The notes: generated by a model from the letters alone, not told the origin. A stretch of DNA of 64,000 nucleotides from Caprella mutica (GCA_947561585.1 CANNZV010002589.1:44773-108772), one strand, 5' to 3'; counted from the first letter of the stretch, positions 15,352 to 25,395 are shown. Program-made: numbers and translations.

Positions 15352-16917
15352 TTACCCTAACGCATCGTCCGCAACAAAGTATTTAGGGTCTTCGATCACA
15401 TTCACTTTAACCAAATCTTTCGCTTTCGTTAACAAGCGCTGGCAGTCTGGGCTAAGATGCAGCAAATGAAGCTGCTTGCCGCTGTTCTTGTAACGCTCCG
15501 CCAAGACATCAATCGCTTCCAATCCTGAGTGATCATTCACTTTGGCATGTAAAAAATCGATGGCCACATTGTCTAAATCATTTGTTGGATCAAAGCTGTT
15601 CAAAAAATTGGTGGTTGAGCCAAAAAACAAAGACCCCTTCACGGAGTAGACCGTATGACCCTGTTGATCGTCTTCACGTGCCACATGAATCTGCTTCGCG
15701 TGCTCCCACGCAAACACCAATGCGGAGTAGATAACACCGGCAATGACCGCAATGGCCAAATCCGTAAACACCGTCACCGCAGATACCAGCACAATGGTAA
15801 AGGCATCGCTGGCAGGCACTTTGTTCATCACGCGGAATGAACTCCACTCAAACGTCCCCAGCACCACAATGAACATCACACCGATTAATGCAGCAATTGG
15901 AATGTCTTCAATCAAACCTGGGATGAGCATAATAAACGCCAATAAGCCTAACGCTGCCGTAATACCCGACAAGCGGCCACGGCCACCAGAATTCACATTG
16001 ATCATACTTTGACCGATCATCGCACAACCGCCCATGCCGCCAAAAAAGCCCGTTGCCGTATTGGCCACGCCTTGTGCAATACACTCTTTGTTGCCACGAC
16101 CGCGCGTTTGTGTGATTTCGTCAATCAAGCGCAAGGTGAGCAACGATTCAATCAAGCCAATTGCAGCCAAGATCAATGAATACGGCAAGATAATAAAGAA
16201 CGTTTCTAAGGTGAACGGTACGCTCGGGATTGCAAACGTTGGTAAACCACCAGCAATCGACGACACATCGCCTACCAATTTGGTATCAATCGAGGTGAAC
16301 ATGACCAGCGCACTGACCACCACAATCGCCACCAATGACGACGGCACCGCTTTGGTGAGTTTGGGTAAGAAGTGAATAATGAACATGGTCAACGCAATCA
16401 GACCCAGCATCATGTGCAGTGCACTGCCTTCTAACCATGGGATGTCGATGCGGCTGCCTTCAAGGAATGTACCGTGTAACCAACCAGGGCCTTCGCCGGT
16501 TCCAAGCTGTCCCAGTTGCGCGAGGAAGATCACGATGGCCAAGCCATTAACAAACCCCATCATGACAGGATGAGGCACAAGACGAATGAATTTCCCCAGC
16601 TTAAACACCCCTGCGGATATTTGCAGGATGCCCATGAGAATCACCGTAGCAAACAAGTATTGCACGCCATGATCCATGACCAAGCTCACCATCACCACCG
16701 CCAAGGCACCCGTCGCGCCGGAAATCATGCCCGGTCGACCGCCAAAAACGGCAGTGATCAAACCCACCATAAAGGCCGCATACAGCCCCACCAAAGGATC
16801 AACTTGAGCGACTAAGGCAAAGGCAATGGCTTCCGGCACTAAGGCCAACGCCACCGTTAGCCCAGATAACACTTCGTTTTTAGCACTGCTTACTTGGGCG
16901 GGCTGAATATCAAACAT
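15352..16917 (-). CDS. SulP-family anion transporter with STAS domain
   Basis: Inner-membrane transporter of 521 aa. The SulP signature lies near the N-terminus (GLTVALALVPEAIAFALVAQVDPLVGLYAAF), followed by GRPGMISGATGALAVV, and about 10-12 membrane helices occupy residues 15-400. A C-terminal STAS domain (about 415-515) includes VAIDFLHAKVNDHSGLEAID. Related short SulP proteins such as BicA take up bicarbonate with sodium; others carry sulfate. The substrate is not determined here. The frame is intact, with the start at a normal position for the family. Confidence 0.9.
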   Translation of the reverse strand: MFDIQPAQVSSAKNEVLSGLTVALALVPEAIAFALVAQVDPLVGLYAAFMVGLITAVFGGRPGMISGATGALAVVMVSLVMDHGVQYLFATVILMGILQISAGVFKLGKFIRLVPHPVMMGFVNGLAIVIFLAQLGQLGTGEGPGWLHGTFLEGSRIDIPWLEGSALHMMLGLIALTMFIIHFLPKLTKAVPSSLVAIVVVSALVMFTSIDTKLVGDVSSIAGGLPTFAIPSVPFTLETFFIILPYSLILAAIGLIESLLTLRLIDEITQTRGRGNKECIAQGVANTATGFFGGMGGCAMIGQSMINVNSGGRGRLSGITAALGLLAFIMLIPGLIEDIPIAALIGVMFIVVLGTFEWSSFRVMNKVPASDAFTIVLVSAVTVFTDLAIAVIAGVIYSALVFAWEHAKQIHVAREDDQQGHTVYSVKGSLFFGSTTNFLNSFDPTNDLDNVAIDFLHAKVNDHSGLEAIDVLAERYKNSGKQLHLLHLSPDCQRLLTKAKDLVKVNVIEDPKYFVADDALG

Positions 16918-17045
16918 AATACGGCGTCTCTCATTTATGTCGCATTGAAAAAGGAGGCTATTCTACATTAAAACCACGTGGATAGCAGGTTTATCACCTG
17001 CTGACAGGAGGTCTTTTTACGTGGAGTACACGCGGTAGCTAACCA

Positions 17046-18677
17046 CTACGCGCTTTGTTTAAAATGACTGATGCGCAAACCAGAGCCAAACAGCACGCCA
17101 AAGTACACTGCCGCCCCTGTCACACATAACAACAGCAAGCGCCAAACACGATCAAATGCGGTGAATGATTCCCACGAACCAAAGACAGATTGCCCAAAAT
17201 ACAACACGCACCCCATCAATACGGCGGCTAAGCCAAACGTGATCATTTGTCGATAGAATCCAGGCTGCACTTGATACACCCCATGTTTGACCAGACCTCT
17301 GAATAACAGGTACACATTCAACATCGCGCTGCATGAGGTCGCCAAAGCTAAACCAACATGACCTAGACGGAAGTGCGTATGCAATGGAATCACAAATAAT
17401 ATGTTCAATAGAATGTTCGCCGCCATGGCGATGATGGCAATGCGCACAGGCGTTTTCATGTCTTGACGCGCAAAGTATCCGGGCACCAAAATTTTAATCA
17501 GCATAAAGAAAATGATGCCAATGCTGTAGGCCTGCAATGAATACGATGACATCACAATGTCCAGCGGTGTTGTTTTCCCGTACAAGAACAAACTGGTCAA
17601 AATTGGCTGCGCCAGAACACACAAGGCAATCACCGACGGCACCGCAATCATTAAGACGAAGCGAACCCCCCAGTCCAGTGTCGGGGCAAATTTTGATTCG
17701 TTGTTGTTGGCAAATTGACGCGACAGCGTTGGCAAAATAACCGTGCTGATGGCAATGGCAAATACGCCTAACGGCAGATCCGAAATGCGCTGAGAAAAAT
17801 ACAACCACGCAATACTGCCCTCAGGCAAATTGGTCGCCAATATGGTATCGATCACCAGGTTCACTTGCGCCACGGACACCCCGAGCAATGCCGGCAACAT
17901 CAGCGTCAAAATGCGTTTTACACCTGGATGAGACAAATCAAATTTAAACCGAGGAAACAATCCCAAGCGATACACAAACGGCATTAAAAAGAACAATTGC
18001 ACAAACCCAGCAATCAAGATGCCATACGCTAACGCGGTCGCTGGACTGTCGGTGAACTGGGCGTAAAAGGTACCCGCGGCAATCAGACACACATTCAACC
18101 AAATAGGAGTAAACGCAGGCGCGACAAAGCGGTTATTTGAATTTAAAATACTGCCGAGAAATCCGGCCAATGAGATCAACAATAAATACGGAAAGGTAAT
18201 TTTCAATAACGATTCGGTCATTGCAAATTTTTCAGGCTGATCGGCAAATCCTGGCGCCACAATATACGCCAACACATTCGATCCAAGCACACCCAACAAG
18301 ACGACACACAACAAACTCACCGTCAGTGCGCCATTCACTTTATCAATCAGTTCGCGTACTTGTTGTCGACTGTGTTGTTCTTGATACTCACTCAATACGG
18401 GGACAAACGCTTGCGCAAACGCGCCTTCTGCAAACAAGCGTCGTAAGAACTGAGGCACTTTAAACGCCACATAAAACGCACCCGCTTGGCCTCCAGATGC
18501 CACACCACCCAGCACAGCTGCAAGCACAATGTCTCTCACCAACCCCAACACGCGTGACATCATGGTCATGGCACTGACCAACAAACCGGAATGCAATAAG
18601 CCTCTCGTGTTGGGTTTTGTTTTCTTGGATTCAGCGCTCACATTAGACTCGGCTTGTGAGTTGGTTTCGTCACTCAT
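17046..18677 (-). CDS. murJ: Lipid II flippase
   Basis: MurJ (MviN) moves the peptidoglycan precursor lipid II across the inner membrane. The MATE-like fold has 14 helices. LLHSGLLVSAMTMMSRVLGLVRDIVLAAVLG and GAFYVAFKVPQFLRRLFAEGAFAQAFVPVLSEY are characteristic, containing the conserved Arg residues of the cavity. I place the start at the ATG at 18677 (MSDETNSQ) because the frame upstream only opens at a TTG that overlaps the nudF stop. The result is about 543 aa with a 35-residue hydrophilic N-terminal tail, slightly longer than usual. It lies just after nudF on the same strand. Confidence 0.93.
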   Translation of the reverse strand: MSDETNSQAESNVSAESKKTKPNTRGLLHSGLLVSAMTMMSRVLGLVRDIVLAAVLGGVASGGQAGAFYVAFKVPQFLRRLFAEGAFAQAFVPVLSEYQEQHSRQQVRELIDKVNGALTVSLLCVVLLGVLGSNVLAYIVAPGFADQPEKFAMTESLLKITFPYLLLISLAGFLGSILNSNNRFVAPAFTPIWLNVCLIAAGTFYAQFTDSPATALAYGILIAGFVQLFFLMPFVYRLGLFPRFKFDLSHPGVKRILTLMLPALLGVSVAQVNLVIDTILATNLPEGSIAWLYFSQRISDLPLGVFAIAISTVILPTLSRQFANNNESKFAPTLDWGVRFVLMIAVPSVIALCVLAQPILTSLFLYGKTTPLDIVMSSYSLQAYSIGIIFFMLIKILVPGYFARQDMKTPVRIAIIAMAANILLNILFVIPLHTHFRLGHVGLALATSCSAMLNVYLLFRGLVKHGVYQVQPGFYRQMITFGLAAVLMGCVLYFGQSVFGSWESFTAFDRVWRLLLLCVTGAAVYFGVLFGSGLRISHFKQSA

Positions 18678-18734
18678 ACTGTTCAACTTAATTAGGCTAG
18701 TAGGATTAAAAAACGGGCACGAAGCATACGACAA

Positions 18735-19343
18735 TTAGGCATGGTTCATTTTCAACCATTGAATCGCGATCATGGTGTGCGCGTTACTGATGCGTTTGTC
18801 TGCCAGCATGTCAAAACACTCGTCAAACGTCAGCATGCGCACAAGAATGTCTTCTTGTTCTTCGGCCAACCCGAACACGCCACCCGCTTGACGCAAATCA
18901 CACCAACCACAAAACAAACTGAACAACTGAGTGGCACCGCCAGGGCTGCTGTAATAATCATTGATGTGCTCCAACTCCGTTACCTGACAATTGGCTTCTT
19001 CGAGCGCTTCGCGAACCGCAACATCAGCCGGTGATTCACCCGCCTCAACATGCCCCGCCACCAACTCCAACAGCCACGGATACTCATCACCGGCAACGTA
19101 TGGTCCAATGCGAAATTGTTCAACCAATGCGACACGTCGCTGCGTTTTATCCGCAAGGATCACCCCCACCGCGGCGTGATTATTAACAATCTCACGCACC
19201 ACATCGTCAGAGGTCTCCTCGGATTGATAGGGGTCACCTGAACGCGCAAACAGTGCATGCTTTAAACGCAGCGATTTCAACGTATAAAAGCCACGAAATA
19301 AGGTCTCCGTACTCAGCGTCTCAACGTCTTTTTTTGAAAACAT
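18735..19343 (-). CDS. nudF: ADP-ribose pyrophosphatase (Nudix)
   Basis: Cytosolic Nudix hydrolase splitting ADP-ribose and related sugars, 202 aa. The Nudix box reads GHVEAGESPADVAVREALEE, with metal-binding glutamates in REALEE. The glycine that normally ends the box is Asn here. The proline-containing stretch NDYYSSPGGATQLFSLFCGWCD downstream is typical of ADP-ribose pyrophosphatases. The N-terminus (FRGFYTLKSLRLKHALFARSG) matches the NudF subgroup. It precedes murJ, whose coding frame begins about 58 bp after the stop, and lies just downstream of pyrB. Confidence 0.88.
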   Translation of the reverse strand: MFSKKDVETLSTETLFRGFYTLKSLRLKHALFARSGDPYQSEETSDDVVREIVNNHAAVGVILADKTQRRVALVEQFRIGPYVAGDEYPWLLELVAGHVEAGESPADVAVREALEEANCQVTELEHINDYYSSPGGATQLFSLFCGWCDLRQAGGVFGLAEEQEDILVRMLTFDECFDMLADKRISNAHTMIAIQWLKMNHA

Positions 19344-19373
19344 AATGTGACTTCTTAAATTACATGAAATAGG

Positions 19374-20417
19374 TCATGACAACACAGACGATGGTCTATG
19401 CCAATTGACGGCTTGCGCATGCGCATCCACTTGATCGACCACGTCCAGCACCATGGCAAACAATGCCATGCGGATCACCACGCCATTATCCGCTTGCCTG
19501 AAAATGGCCAAATTGGGATGCCCATTCAAATCGTTGTCCAACTCGTTGGCTTCGCCTCGAGAATCTCGTGGCAATGGATGCATGATGACCGTATTGGGCT
19601 CACAGAATTGCGTGTAAATACTTTTATTTAATCGGAAACGCCCACGATACAGTAACGCTTCATCCAACGAACCAAAGCGCTCTTCTTGTATGCGCGTCGA
19701 ATACACAATGTCCACGTGCGCAATGTTTTCTTCCAACTGATCCGTCACCGTGACTTGCTTGCAATGTCGTCGCAATTCGTCAACCAAGGCATCTGGCATT
19801 TGCAGTTCTTTCGGTGAAATCAACGTAATGTCGACGTCGTTAAACAGGCACAATAATTTACTGAGTGAATGCACCGTACGTCCGTGCTTTAAATCACCAA
19901 TCATAGCTATTCTCAAGCCATCAATGCCGCGTTGCTGACTGCGCAATTCGTTGCTGATGGTATATAAGTCGAGCAATGCTTGTGTTGGGTGTTCGTTTGC
20001 CCCATCGCCCCCGTTAAACACAGGCACGCGACTGGCGCTTGCGAATTCGGCCGCAGAACCCGCTAATGGATGGCGCAACACAATCACATCGGAATAACCA
20101 CTGAGCACACGAGCGGTGTCGTATAAGGACTCGCCTTTGGCCAACGCAGACGATTCAACACCCGTGGTTTCTCTCACCGTACCGCCGAGCAGATTAAACG
20201 CACAACCAAAGCTGACACGCGTTCGAGTACTGGCTTCGAAAAACATGTTGCCTAAAATGGCCCCTTCCAATACTCGAGTCATTTTTTCGCGCTTTGCATA
20301 GGGCTGCATTTTATCGGCAACGGCAAAAATGCGTTCAATGTGTGAACGATCGAATTGCTCAGTCGATAGAATGTGCGCGCCCTTAATTGACCCGCCGTTG
20401 ATTGGCATAACCGTCAC
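19374..20417 (-). CDS. pyrB: Aspartate carbamoyltransferase catalytic subunit
   Basis: First committed step of pyrimidine synthesis. It is 347 aa, longer than the Escherichia coli chain. The carbamoyl-phosphate loop lies in EASTRTRVSFGCA, HPTQALLDLYT is the second signature, and MHPLPRDSRGEA holds the aspartate/catalytic segment. The frame opens at GTG (20417), and an ATG three codons in (20408) is the alternative start. No regulatory subunit gene (pyrI) or dihydroorotase-like pyrC' partner follows in this window. nudF comes 30 bp downstream on the same strand. Confidence 0.93.
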   Translation of the reverse strand: MTVMPINGGSIKGAHILSTEQFDRSHIERIFAVADKMQPYAKREKMTRVLEGAILGNMFFEASTRTRVSFGCAFNLLGGTVRETTGVESSALAKGESLYDTARVLSGYSDVIVLRHPLAGSAAEFASASRVPVFNGGDGANEHPTQALLDLYTISNELRSQQRGIDGLRIAMIGDLKHGRTVHSLSKLLCLFNDVDITLISPKELQMPDALVDELRRHCKQVTVTDQLEENIAHVDIVYSTRIQEERFGSLDEALLYRGRFRLNKSIYTQFCEPNTVIMHPLPRDSRGEANELDNDLNGHPNLAIFRQADNGVVIRMALFAMVLDVVDQVDAHAQAVNWHRPSSVLS

Positions 20418-20536
20418 TCATTGTGTCATGGGAATTGAGGGCTAATTTTGAGGCATTAGCCGCTTCGACTCAAGAGATTAAGCAAGTTTCTTTGATGCGG
20501 AACGCACGTCACACCCTGCTAACAACGCAGTGGGAA

Positions 20537-21013
20537 TTACGGCTGGATCTGATACCCACACCCAGAGAATGTGCCACTTGGCAGCGTGAGGGTAAAGGTT
20601 AATTTGAATGGCACGTGCTTGAACTGACACGCTTTGCGCTCAACATCAAAGGTGGCGATTGTCTTACCGTTTTCTACCTCAGCGAACCGCCACTGTGTGC
20701 GTTGTGCTTGTGCGTCTGACGGGCGAACCTGTACGGCCTTCATAAGCCCGGTCATTTGACCTTTGAGGCCATCATAACGATAACTGAACACCCCATCGCC
20801 TTGGCTCAAGAACAACCGGCGACCAGCCAACTCACCCGTTAGACAAGGCGTGAGATAACGTTTACCGTGCGCTTTGCTCACCGACGGTGCGTTTTGGCAC
20901 AATTCATGTGACGGCGCTTTACGCGTGTACGGCGTATTCACACAGCCAATTAGAAAGCCGAAGAACAGCGCACACAGCCACAACGGCGACAAGTTTTTAT
21001 AGTATGTAAGCAT
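20537..21013 (-). CDS. Hypothetical lipoprotein
   Basis: A 158-aa protein with a lipoprotein signal: hydrophobic segment 10-22 and lipobox LIGC, Cys24. The mature part contains several further cysteines (HELCQ, LTPCL, RKACQF, FSGCGY), so disulfides in the periplasm are possible. SYRYDGLKGQMTGLMKAV and TFTLTLPSGTFSGCGY suggest a small beta-rich domain. No family could be named with confidence. It stands alone between pyrB and yciO. Confidence 0.6.
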   Translation of the reverse strand: MLTYYKNLSPLWLCALFFGFLIGCVNTPYTRKAPSHELCQNAPSVSKAHGKRYLTPCLTGELAGRRLFLSQGDGVFSYRYDGLKGQMTGLMKAVQVRPSDAQAQRTQWRFAEVENGKTIATFDVERKACQFKHVPFKLTFTLTLPSGTFSGCGYQIQP

Positions 21014-21119
21014 TGACGTTATTTTATTATTCGTAATTGTAAAAAATCATTTTACCATTACCGTCAAGAAAAGATACCTTTCTCTGCGGCGCAACAGCAC
21101 TGTTGTAACTCACTGACGC

Positions 21120-21740
21120 TTATACGTAATCTGACACATCACCTTTACCCACGCGCAGAACGGTCACCTCATCGTCCAAACATTGCAGCACCGAGGTAGG
21201 CTCTAAGCCACAGTACCCGCCATCAATCACCAAGTCGACGTCTCGTTCTAGCACTTGGCGGATGTCATACGGATCCGTCATCGGATACTCGTCGCCAGGC
21301 AATTGCAACGTCACACTCAGCAATGGCTCACCCAGCATGTCCAGCAACGCTTGAGTAATCCGATGCTCGGGCACCCGCAATCCAATCGTCTTACGTTTAG
21401 GATGCATGACTCGTTTAGGCACTTCTGCGGTGGCAGGCAACACAAAGGTGTACGCACCCGGCGTCATTTTTTTCAACATACGAAACACACGGTTGCCTAC
21501 TTTTGCGTACGTGCCCAACTCGGACAAATCTCGGCACATTAAGGTGAAATTATGCTGCTCTGCCAGCTCACGTATACGACGGATTCGCTCCAGCGCTTGT
21601 TTATCCCCCGTGTGACAGCCTAAGGCATACGCAGAGTCAGTCGGGTACACGATGACGCCACCTTGATGAATGATTTCAACGGCCTGCTTTAACAAGCGCT
21701 CTTGAGGGTTTTCTGGGTGTATTTGAAAAAATTGACTCAT
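21120..21740 (-). CDS. yciO: YciO-type Sua5/YrdC protein
   Basis: A 206-aa YrdC-fold protein. VIYPTDSAYALGC, the KxR-type region in RIRRIRELAEQHNFTLMCRDLSELGTYA, and TIGLRVPEH are typical of YciO. The YrdC fold binds ATP and threonylcarbamate in tRNA t6A formation, but YciO is the paralogue whose cellular role is less clear. It lies next to rnm on the same strand, and yciB follows divergently, the usual neighbourhood in gammaproteobacteria. Confidence 0.9.
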   Translation of the reverse strand: MSQFFQIHPENPQERLLKQAVEIIHQGGVIVYPTDSAYALGCHTGDKQALERIRRIRELAEQHNFTLMCRDLSELGTYAKVGNRVFRMLKKMTPGAYTFVLPATAEVPKRVMHPKRKTIGLRVPEHRITQALLDMLGEPLLSVTLQLPGDEYPMTDPYDIRQVLERDVDLVIDGGYCGLEPTSVLQCLDDEVTVLRVGKGDVSDYV

Positions 21741-21802
21741 ATTCGACTTAACAACTCACTGTTACGTGGACAACATCGCCTCATGTGGCGAGCCTCATGC
21801 AT

Positions 21803-22648
21803 TCAATTAAACAACTGCCAAACAGGCTGACAATCAAGCGGTAAGTCGGGCACTTTACCGACCGCGCTCCAAGACATATGCGGACCGTGGTAATCACTGC
21901 CGCCCGAGGCATGCAGACCAAACTGCTGACACAGTCGCGTCAAATATCGCGTATCGTCCGCGCTTTGTTGCTGGTACGCCACTTCAACGGCATGACCACC
22001 TGCACTCGCAAATGCCTCGATCATAGCTTTTACTTTGGTACGGGTCATTTTTCCATACTTTAACGGATGAGCCAGCACCGACACACCGCCCGATTGAGCA
22101 ATGACATCAATCACCTCTTTGTAATCGGGCCAATTGGTGTGCACATACGCTTTTTTACCTTGCGCCAACCAGCGCTTAAACGCTTGTCCCTCATTGCTCA
22201 CTGCACCTATGTCCACCAAATAGCGGGCGAGGTGAGGTCGCGTTAGCAACCATGGCTCACACGAAGCATGTGCGAGTATCCGCTCATACAGACCGCTGAG
22301 CGACAAACCTTTCTCAAGCTTACGAATCATGTGTTCTGCACGCTGCTGACGTAATGACTGCAACTCAGACACCAATGCCAACAGCGCGGGGTGCTGTACA
22401 TCGATGTTCAATCCCACAATGTGAATGCTGTTTGAAAAATACCCGCTGGACACCTCAATGCCACTGATCAACGACATCTCATGGTGCGTCACATCGTCTA
22501 ACGCCGACAACTCAAGGTAGCCATCCAAGGTGTCATGATCGGTTAAGGCAAACAAATTTAACTGCTGCTCCACTGCGCATTGCCACATATCTTGAGGCGT
22601 TAACGTGCCATCTGACGCGGTGCTGTGCGTGTGCAAGTCAAATTTCAT
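21803..22648 (-). CDS. rnm: PHP-domain RNase AM / nucleotide phosphatase
   Basis: A 281-aa PHP-family metalloenzyme (YciV/TrpH). The PHP motifs are clear: DLHTHSTASDGTLTP at the N-terminus, FALTDHDTLDGYLEL, GIEVSS, SVLAHPLKYGKM and the final GGSDYHGPHMSW. These supply the His/Asp/Glu ligands of three metals. In Escherichia coli the protein trims 5' ends of rRNA and hydrolyses 3',5'-nucleoside bisphosphates. The ATG at 22648 is the only sensible start. It is divergent from yciB and upstream of yciO. Confidence 0.92.
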   Translation of the reverse strand: MKFDLHTHSTASDGTLTPQDMWQCAVEQQLNLFALTDHDTLDGYLELSALDDVTHHEMSLISGIEVSSGYFSNSIHIVGLNIDVQHPALLALVSELQSLRQQRAEHMIRKLEKGLSLSGLYERILAHASCEPWLLTRPHLARYLVDIGAVSNEGQAFKRWLAQGKKAYVHTNWPDYKEVIDVIAQSGGVSVLAHPLKYGKMTRTKVKAMIEAFASAGGHAVEVAYQQQSADDTRYLTRLCQQFGLHASGGSDYHGPHMSWSAVGKVPDLPLDCQPVWQLFN

Positions 22649-22705
22649 GTGTTGCTCTCATCACTCATTATAGCCCGTGCAGCCGTGCTGTATTGTGGAT
22701 ACTCG

Positions 22706-22734
22706 TTGAAAGTATGCGCTGTTTAAGATTTAAT
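22706..22734 (+). promoter_or_regulatory. Sigma-70 promoter for yciB
   Basis: TTGAAA, 17-bp spacer, TTTAAT. Both hexamers match consensus at five of six positions. The start of transcription would be near 22741, about 27 bases before the yciB ATG. Confidence 0.65.
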
Positions 22735-22767
22735 AGCGGCTTATCATACAATATTCGCTAGGTGTGC

Positions 22768-23370
22768 ATGCAACAATTACTCGAGTTTATCCCCTTAGTT
22801 CTGTTCTTCCTGTCTTATTTTTCAAAAGAAACCTTGGTACTGGGCTCTTTTTCGCTTGAGCTGGGCAACATATACTCCGCCACCATCATATTAATGGCAT
22901 CCATGTTCATGGCACTGCTCATCAGCTTTGCCATGACCCGAAAGCTCGAGAAGCGCAACGTGGTGACCTTTTTAATTGTGCTCGTATTTGGTGGCCTCAC
23001 CTTGTTTTTAAAGAACAATCTGTTCATCCAATGGAAGCCCACCATCGCCAACTGGTGCTTCGCCTTGGTGTTTATCATTGGCCCTTATTTTGCGAACGGT
23101 GAACCCATCATTAAAAAATTCATGGGCGACAAAATACAAATGCCCGATGATGTGTGGCAGCGCGTCACTCGGTTTTTGATCTTCACCAGTATTTTCTTAG
23201 GCCTATTGAATTTATACGTTGTCTACAGCTTCAGTGAGCCGACGTGGGTGAAATTCAAATTATGGAGTGCGCTGGCCTCAAGCATCATCACCAGCGCCGT
23301 CATCATTTACATGGTGGCTCCACACCTGAGTTCACCCCCAAACAACGACAGCCCGTCGAACGACGCGTGA
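22768..23370 (+). CDS. yciB: YciB inner-membrane septation protein
   Basis: An integral membrane protein of about 200 aa with five helices, linked to septation and cell-envelope synthesis. The family pattern includes LLEFIPLVLFFLSYF at the N-terminus, FLIVLVFGGLTLFLKN, FIQWKPTIANWCFA, and FKLWSALASSIITS near the end. I prefer the ATG at 22768 over the in-frame GTG two codons upstream. The C-terminal tail (SSPPNNDSPSNDA) is hydrophilic. yciI follows 41 bp later, a common pairing. Confidence 0.92.
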   Translation: MQQLLEFIPLVLFFLSYFSKETLVLGSFSLELGNIYSATIILMASMFMALLISFAMTRKLEKRNVVTFLIVLVFGGLTLFLKNNLFIQWKPTIANWCFALVFIIGPYFANGEPIIKKFMGDKIQMPDDVWQRVTRFLIFTSIFLGLLNLYVVYSFSEPTWVKFKLWSALASSIITSAVIIYMVAPHLSSPPNNDSPSNDA

Positions 23371-23411
23371 TCTGAATCACGACCTTCATCCACGATTAAA
23401 GGGTTTTTACC

Positions 23412-23712
23412 ATGTTTTACGCCATCATCAGTCAGGACGTAGCCAACAGTTTGCCATTGCGAGCTCGTGCCAGAGACGCTCATTTGGAGCGTTTACAGCA
23501 ACTCAAACAGCAAGGACGCTTACTCATCGCAGGTCCTCACCCAGCCATTGATTCGGACGATCCAGGCGAGAACGGATTCACAGGCAGCCTCGTCGTGGCA
23601 AGAGTTTGATAGCTTGGCCGAGGCGCAAACGTGGGCTGACAATGACCCTTACATCGCCGCGGGTGTCTATGAGAGTGTCACGGTGAAGCCGTTTAAGTAT
23701 GTGCTGCCATAA
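23412..23712 (+). pseudogene. yciI: YciI-family protein, one frame break
   Basis: A small dimeric alpha/beta protein of about 99 aa with the YCII fold. The first part [28 protein letters not shown] to [15 protein letters not shown] matches well, including the conserved His in DAHL and the Asp-Ser-Asp of AIDSDDPG. Near 23603 the frame ends early. One extra A (GCAAGAG for GCAGAG) explains it, after which [31 protein letters not shown] completes the family sequence. The break is most likely a sequence error. Biological role is unclear for this family; it is co-directional with yciB. Confidence 0.88.
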
Positions 23713-23851
23713 ACAAGCACCTTATATATCTTTGATTATGTTATGATCTGCTTAAAAGCGAGCCTCAAATCATCATCATGTCTCATGATGACACAGATGA
23801 CTGGCTCATGATCCGCCTAACCAAACAGACAACGCATTCATACGACCAGCC

Positions 23852-24625
23852 ATGTTTAACATTTCCAAACTGATTTTGGCACTGCTCATTGTGAGCATAA
23901 GCCAACACGCGCTATCACAATATCGCACCTCCTCACGAGCAACGTTATACAGCGGACCAAGCAGCAGTGCTCCGGTGGCTCATAACAACGTCTTACCCAA
24001 CACCAGTGTAACGGTCTTAAACAAACGAGCTGGATACAGCCTCGTTAAAACGGATCGCAATGCATTGGGTTGGATTCACAACAGCCAGTTGAGCAATCAA
24101 GCACCCGTTAAACAGCGCCCAGCCAAAAAAATCGTTCAAGCACAAACAACCGCCGCCGCGCCAGCGCCAACGACTGCTGCCAGTGTGAGCAACGCCATTA
24201 CCGAAAAAGAAGCCGTTGTGCAATCCATCGAGCAATCGCTCAGCGCCACCCAACCCGCTGAAACAAACCGCACCGACACAAGACAACATCATGACGGTTC
24301 CAAGCTCAGACCCTTACGATCCGCCATCGCACGAAAGCCGCTTAGCGAGACTGACCCAGGAAAACTCGCAACTGCGAGAACAGCTAAAAACGTCTAAGGA
24401 CTTCATTTTGCAGCAGAACGCATCCACAGCTTCGTCAACACTGGCCAAAGAAAACACAGCACTCAACACGCAACTGGATGATTAAAACTCGAGAACCGGC
24501 GCTTAAATGAACGCAACGTGGAACGTTCATTGATGGGCACGTTGATTATTTTTCTACTCGGTGCCGCAACGGGTTATCTCGCGCCTAGAATGCTGTCAGC
24601 GCGCAACACACAGGACGATCGGTAA
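23852..24625 (+). pseudogene. SH3-domain, coiled-coil, C-terminal anchor protein, two frame breaks
   Basis: Three pieces in different frames form one known architecture, an envelope protein of the YgiM/TIGR04211 type. The first has a signal peptide (cleavage near QHALS-QY) and a bacterial SH3 domain (TLYSGPSSSAPV to LGWIHNSQL, residues about 25-85), then an Ala/Thr/Gln linker. The second, after a +1 shift near 24250-24310, is coiled-coil (ESRLARLTQENSQLREQLKTS). The third, after a -1 shift near 24481, reads LENRRLNERNVERSLMGTLIIFLLGAATGYLAP, a C-terminal membrane helix. The joined length would be about 257 aa. pdxJ begins 5 bp after the stop. Confidence 0.8.
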
Positions 24626-24630
24626 CCTTT

Positions 24631-25395
24631 ATGCCCACACAGCTCAGCGTCAACATCAACAAAGTTGCCTTGATTAGAAACTCTCGCGCTGGCAATAATC
24701 CAGACTTGACCGACTACGCTCAGCAATGCATCCACTATGGCGCACAGGGCATCACCATTCACCCTCGACCAGATCAACGACACATCCGTGCCGACGACGC
24801 CCACGCATTGAAACAATGCCTTAACGTTGAACTCAACATCGAAGGCAACCCATTTGAAACCGCATTGCCCAGCGAACGTATTGATGTGAGTGACTACCCC
24901 GGCTTCTTAGCACTGATCGAACGCAATCAACCCGCACAGTGCACGCTCGTCCCTGATGCACGTCAACAACTGACCTCCGATCATGGCTTTGATTTACGCA
25001 CCGACGGCGAGCGACTCGCCCCTGTGATCAAATCACTCTCCGAACAAGGCATTCGAGTCAGCCTGTTTATGGACCCAGACATAGAACAAATCACATACGC
25101 TAAAGACATTGGCGCGGATCGAGTGGAGTTGTACACGGGTCCCTATGCACACAACTTTGATTCCGAAGTGCATGACAACGCCTTGTTTACACGGTATCGT
25201 GACGCTGGTGAACATGCACTGTCCATCGGTTTGGGACTCAATGCAGGACACGATCTCAATTTGAACAACCTGACTTTTTTCAAGCAACTGTTACCTGACT
25301 TGCAAGAGGTTTCCATTGGCCATGCACTGACCGTAGATGCACTGAATTATGGCTTAAAAGACACCATTGAACGCTACCTAAGCTGTTTACAGTAA
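24631..25395 (+). CDS. pdxJ: Pyridoxine 5'-phosphate synthase
   Basis: Condenses 1-deoxyxylulose 5-phosphate with 3-amino-1-hydroxyacetone phosphate in vitamin B6 synthesis. It is 254 aa with a TIM barrel. SVNINKVALIRNSR (N-terminal phosphate site), ITIHPRPDQRHIR, NIEGNP, CTLVPD, VSLFMDPD, VELYTGPYA, LGLNAGHDLN and VSIGHALTVDAL are the conserved loops in order. The catalytic Glu and His appear in NIEGNP and NAGHDL. It starts 5 bp after the SH3 gene and lies upstream of pcnB. Confidence 0.95.
   Translation: MPTQLSVNINKVALIRNSRAGNNPDLTDYAQQCIHYGAQGITIHPRPDQRHIRADDAHALKQCLNVELNIEGNPFETALPSERIDVSDYPGFLALIERNQPAQCTLVPDARQQLTSDHGFDLRTDGERLAPVIKSLSEQGIRVSLFMDPDIEQITYAKDIGADRVELYTGPYAHNFDSEVHDNALFTRYRDAGEHALSIGLGLNAGHDLNLNNLTFFKQLLPDLQEVSIGHALTVDALNYGLKDTIERYLSCLQ

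Noticed and set aside
19374..20417. Two-subunit PyrB-PyrI or PyrB-PyrC' operon
   Set aside because: No regulatory subunit or inactive dihydroorotase gene lies beside pyrB; the neighbours are nudF and an unrelated lipoprotein.
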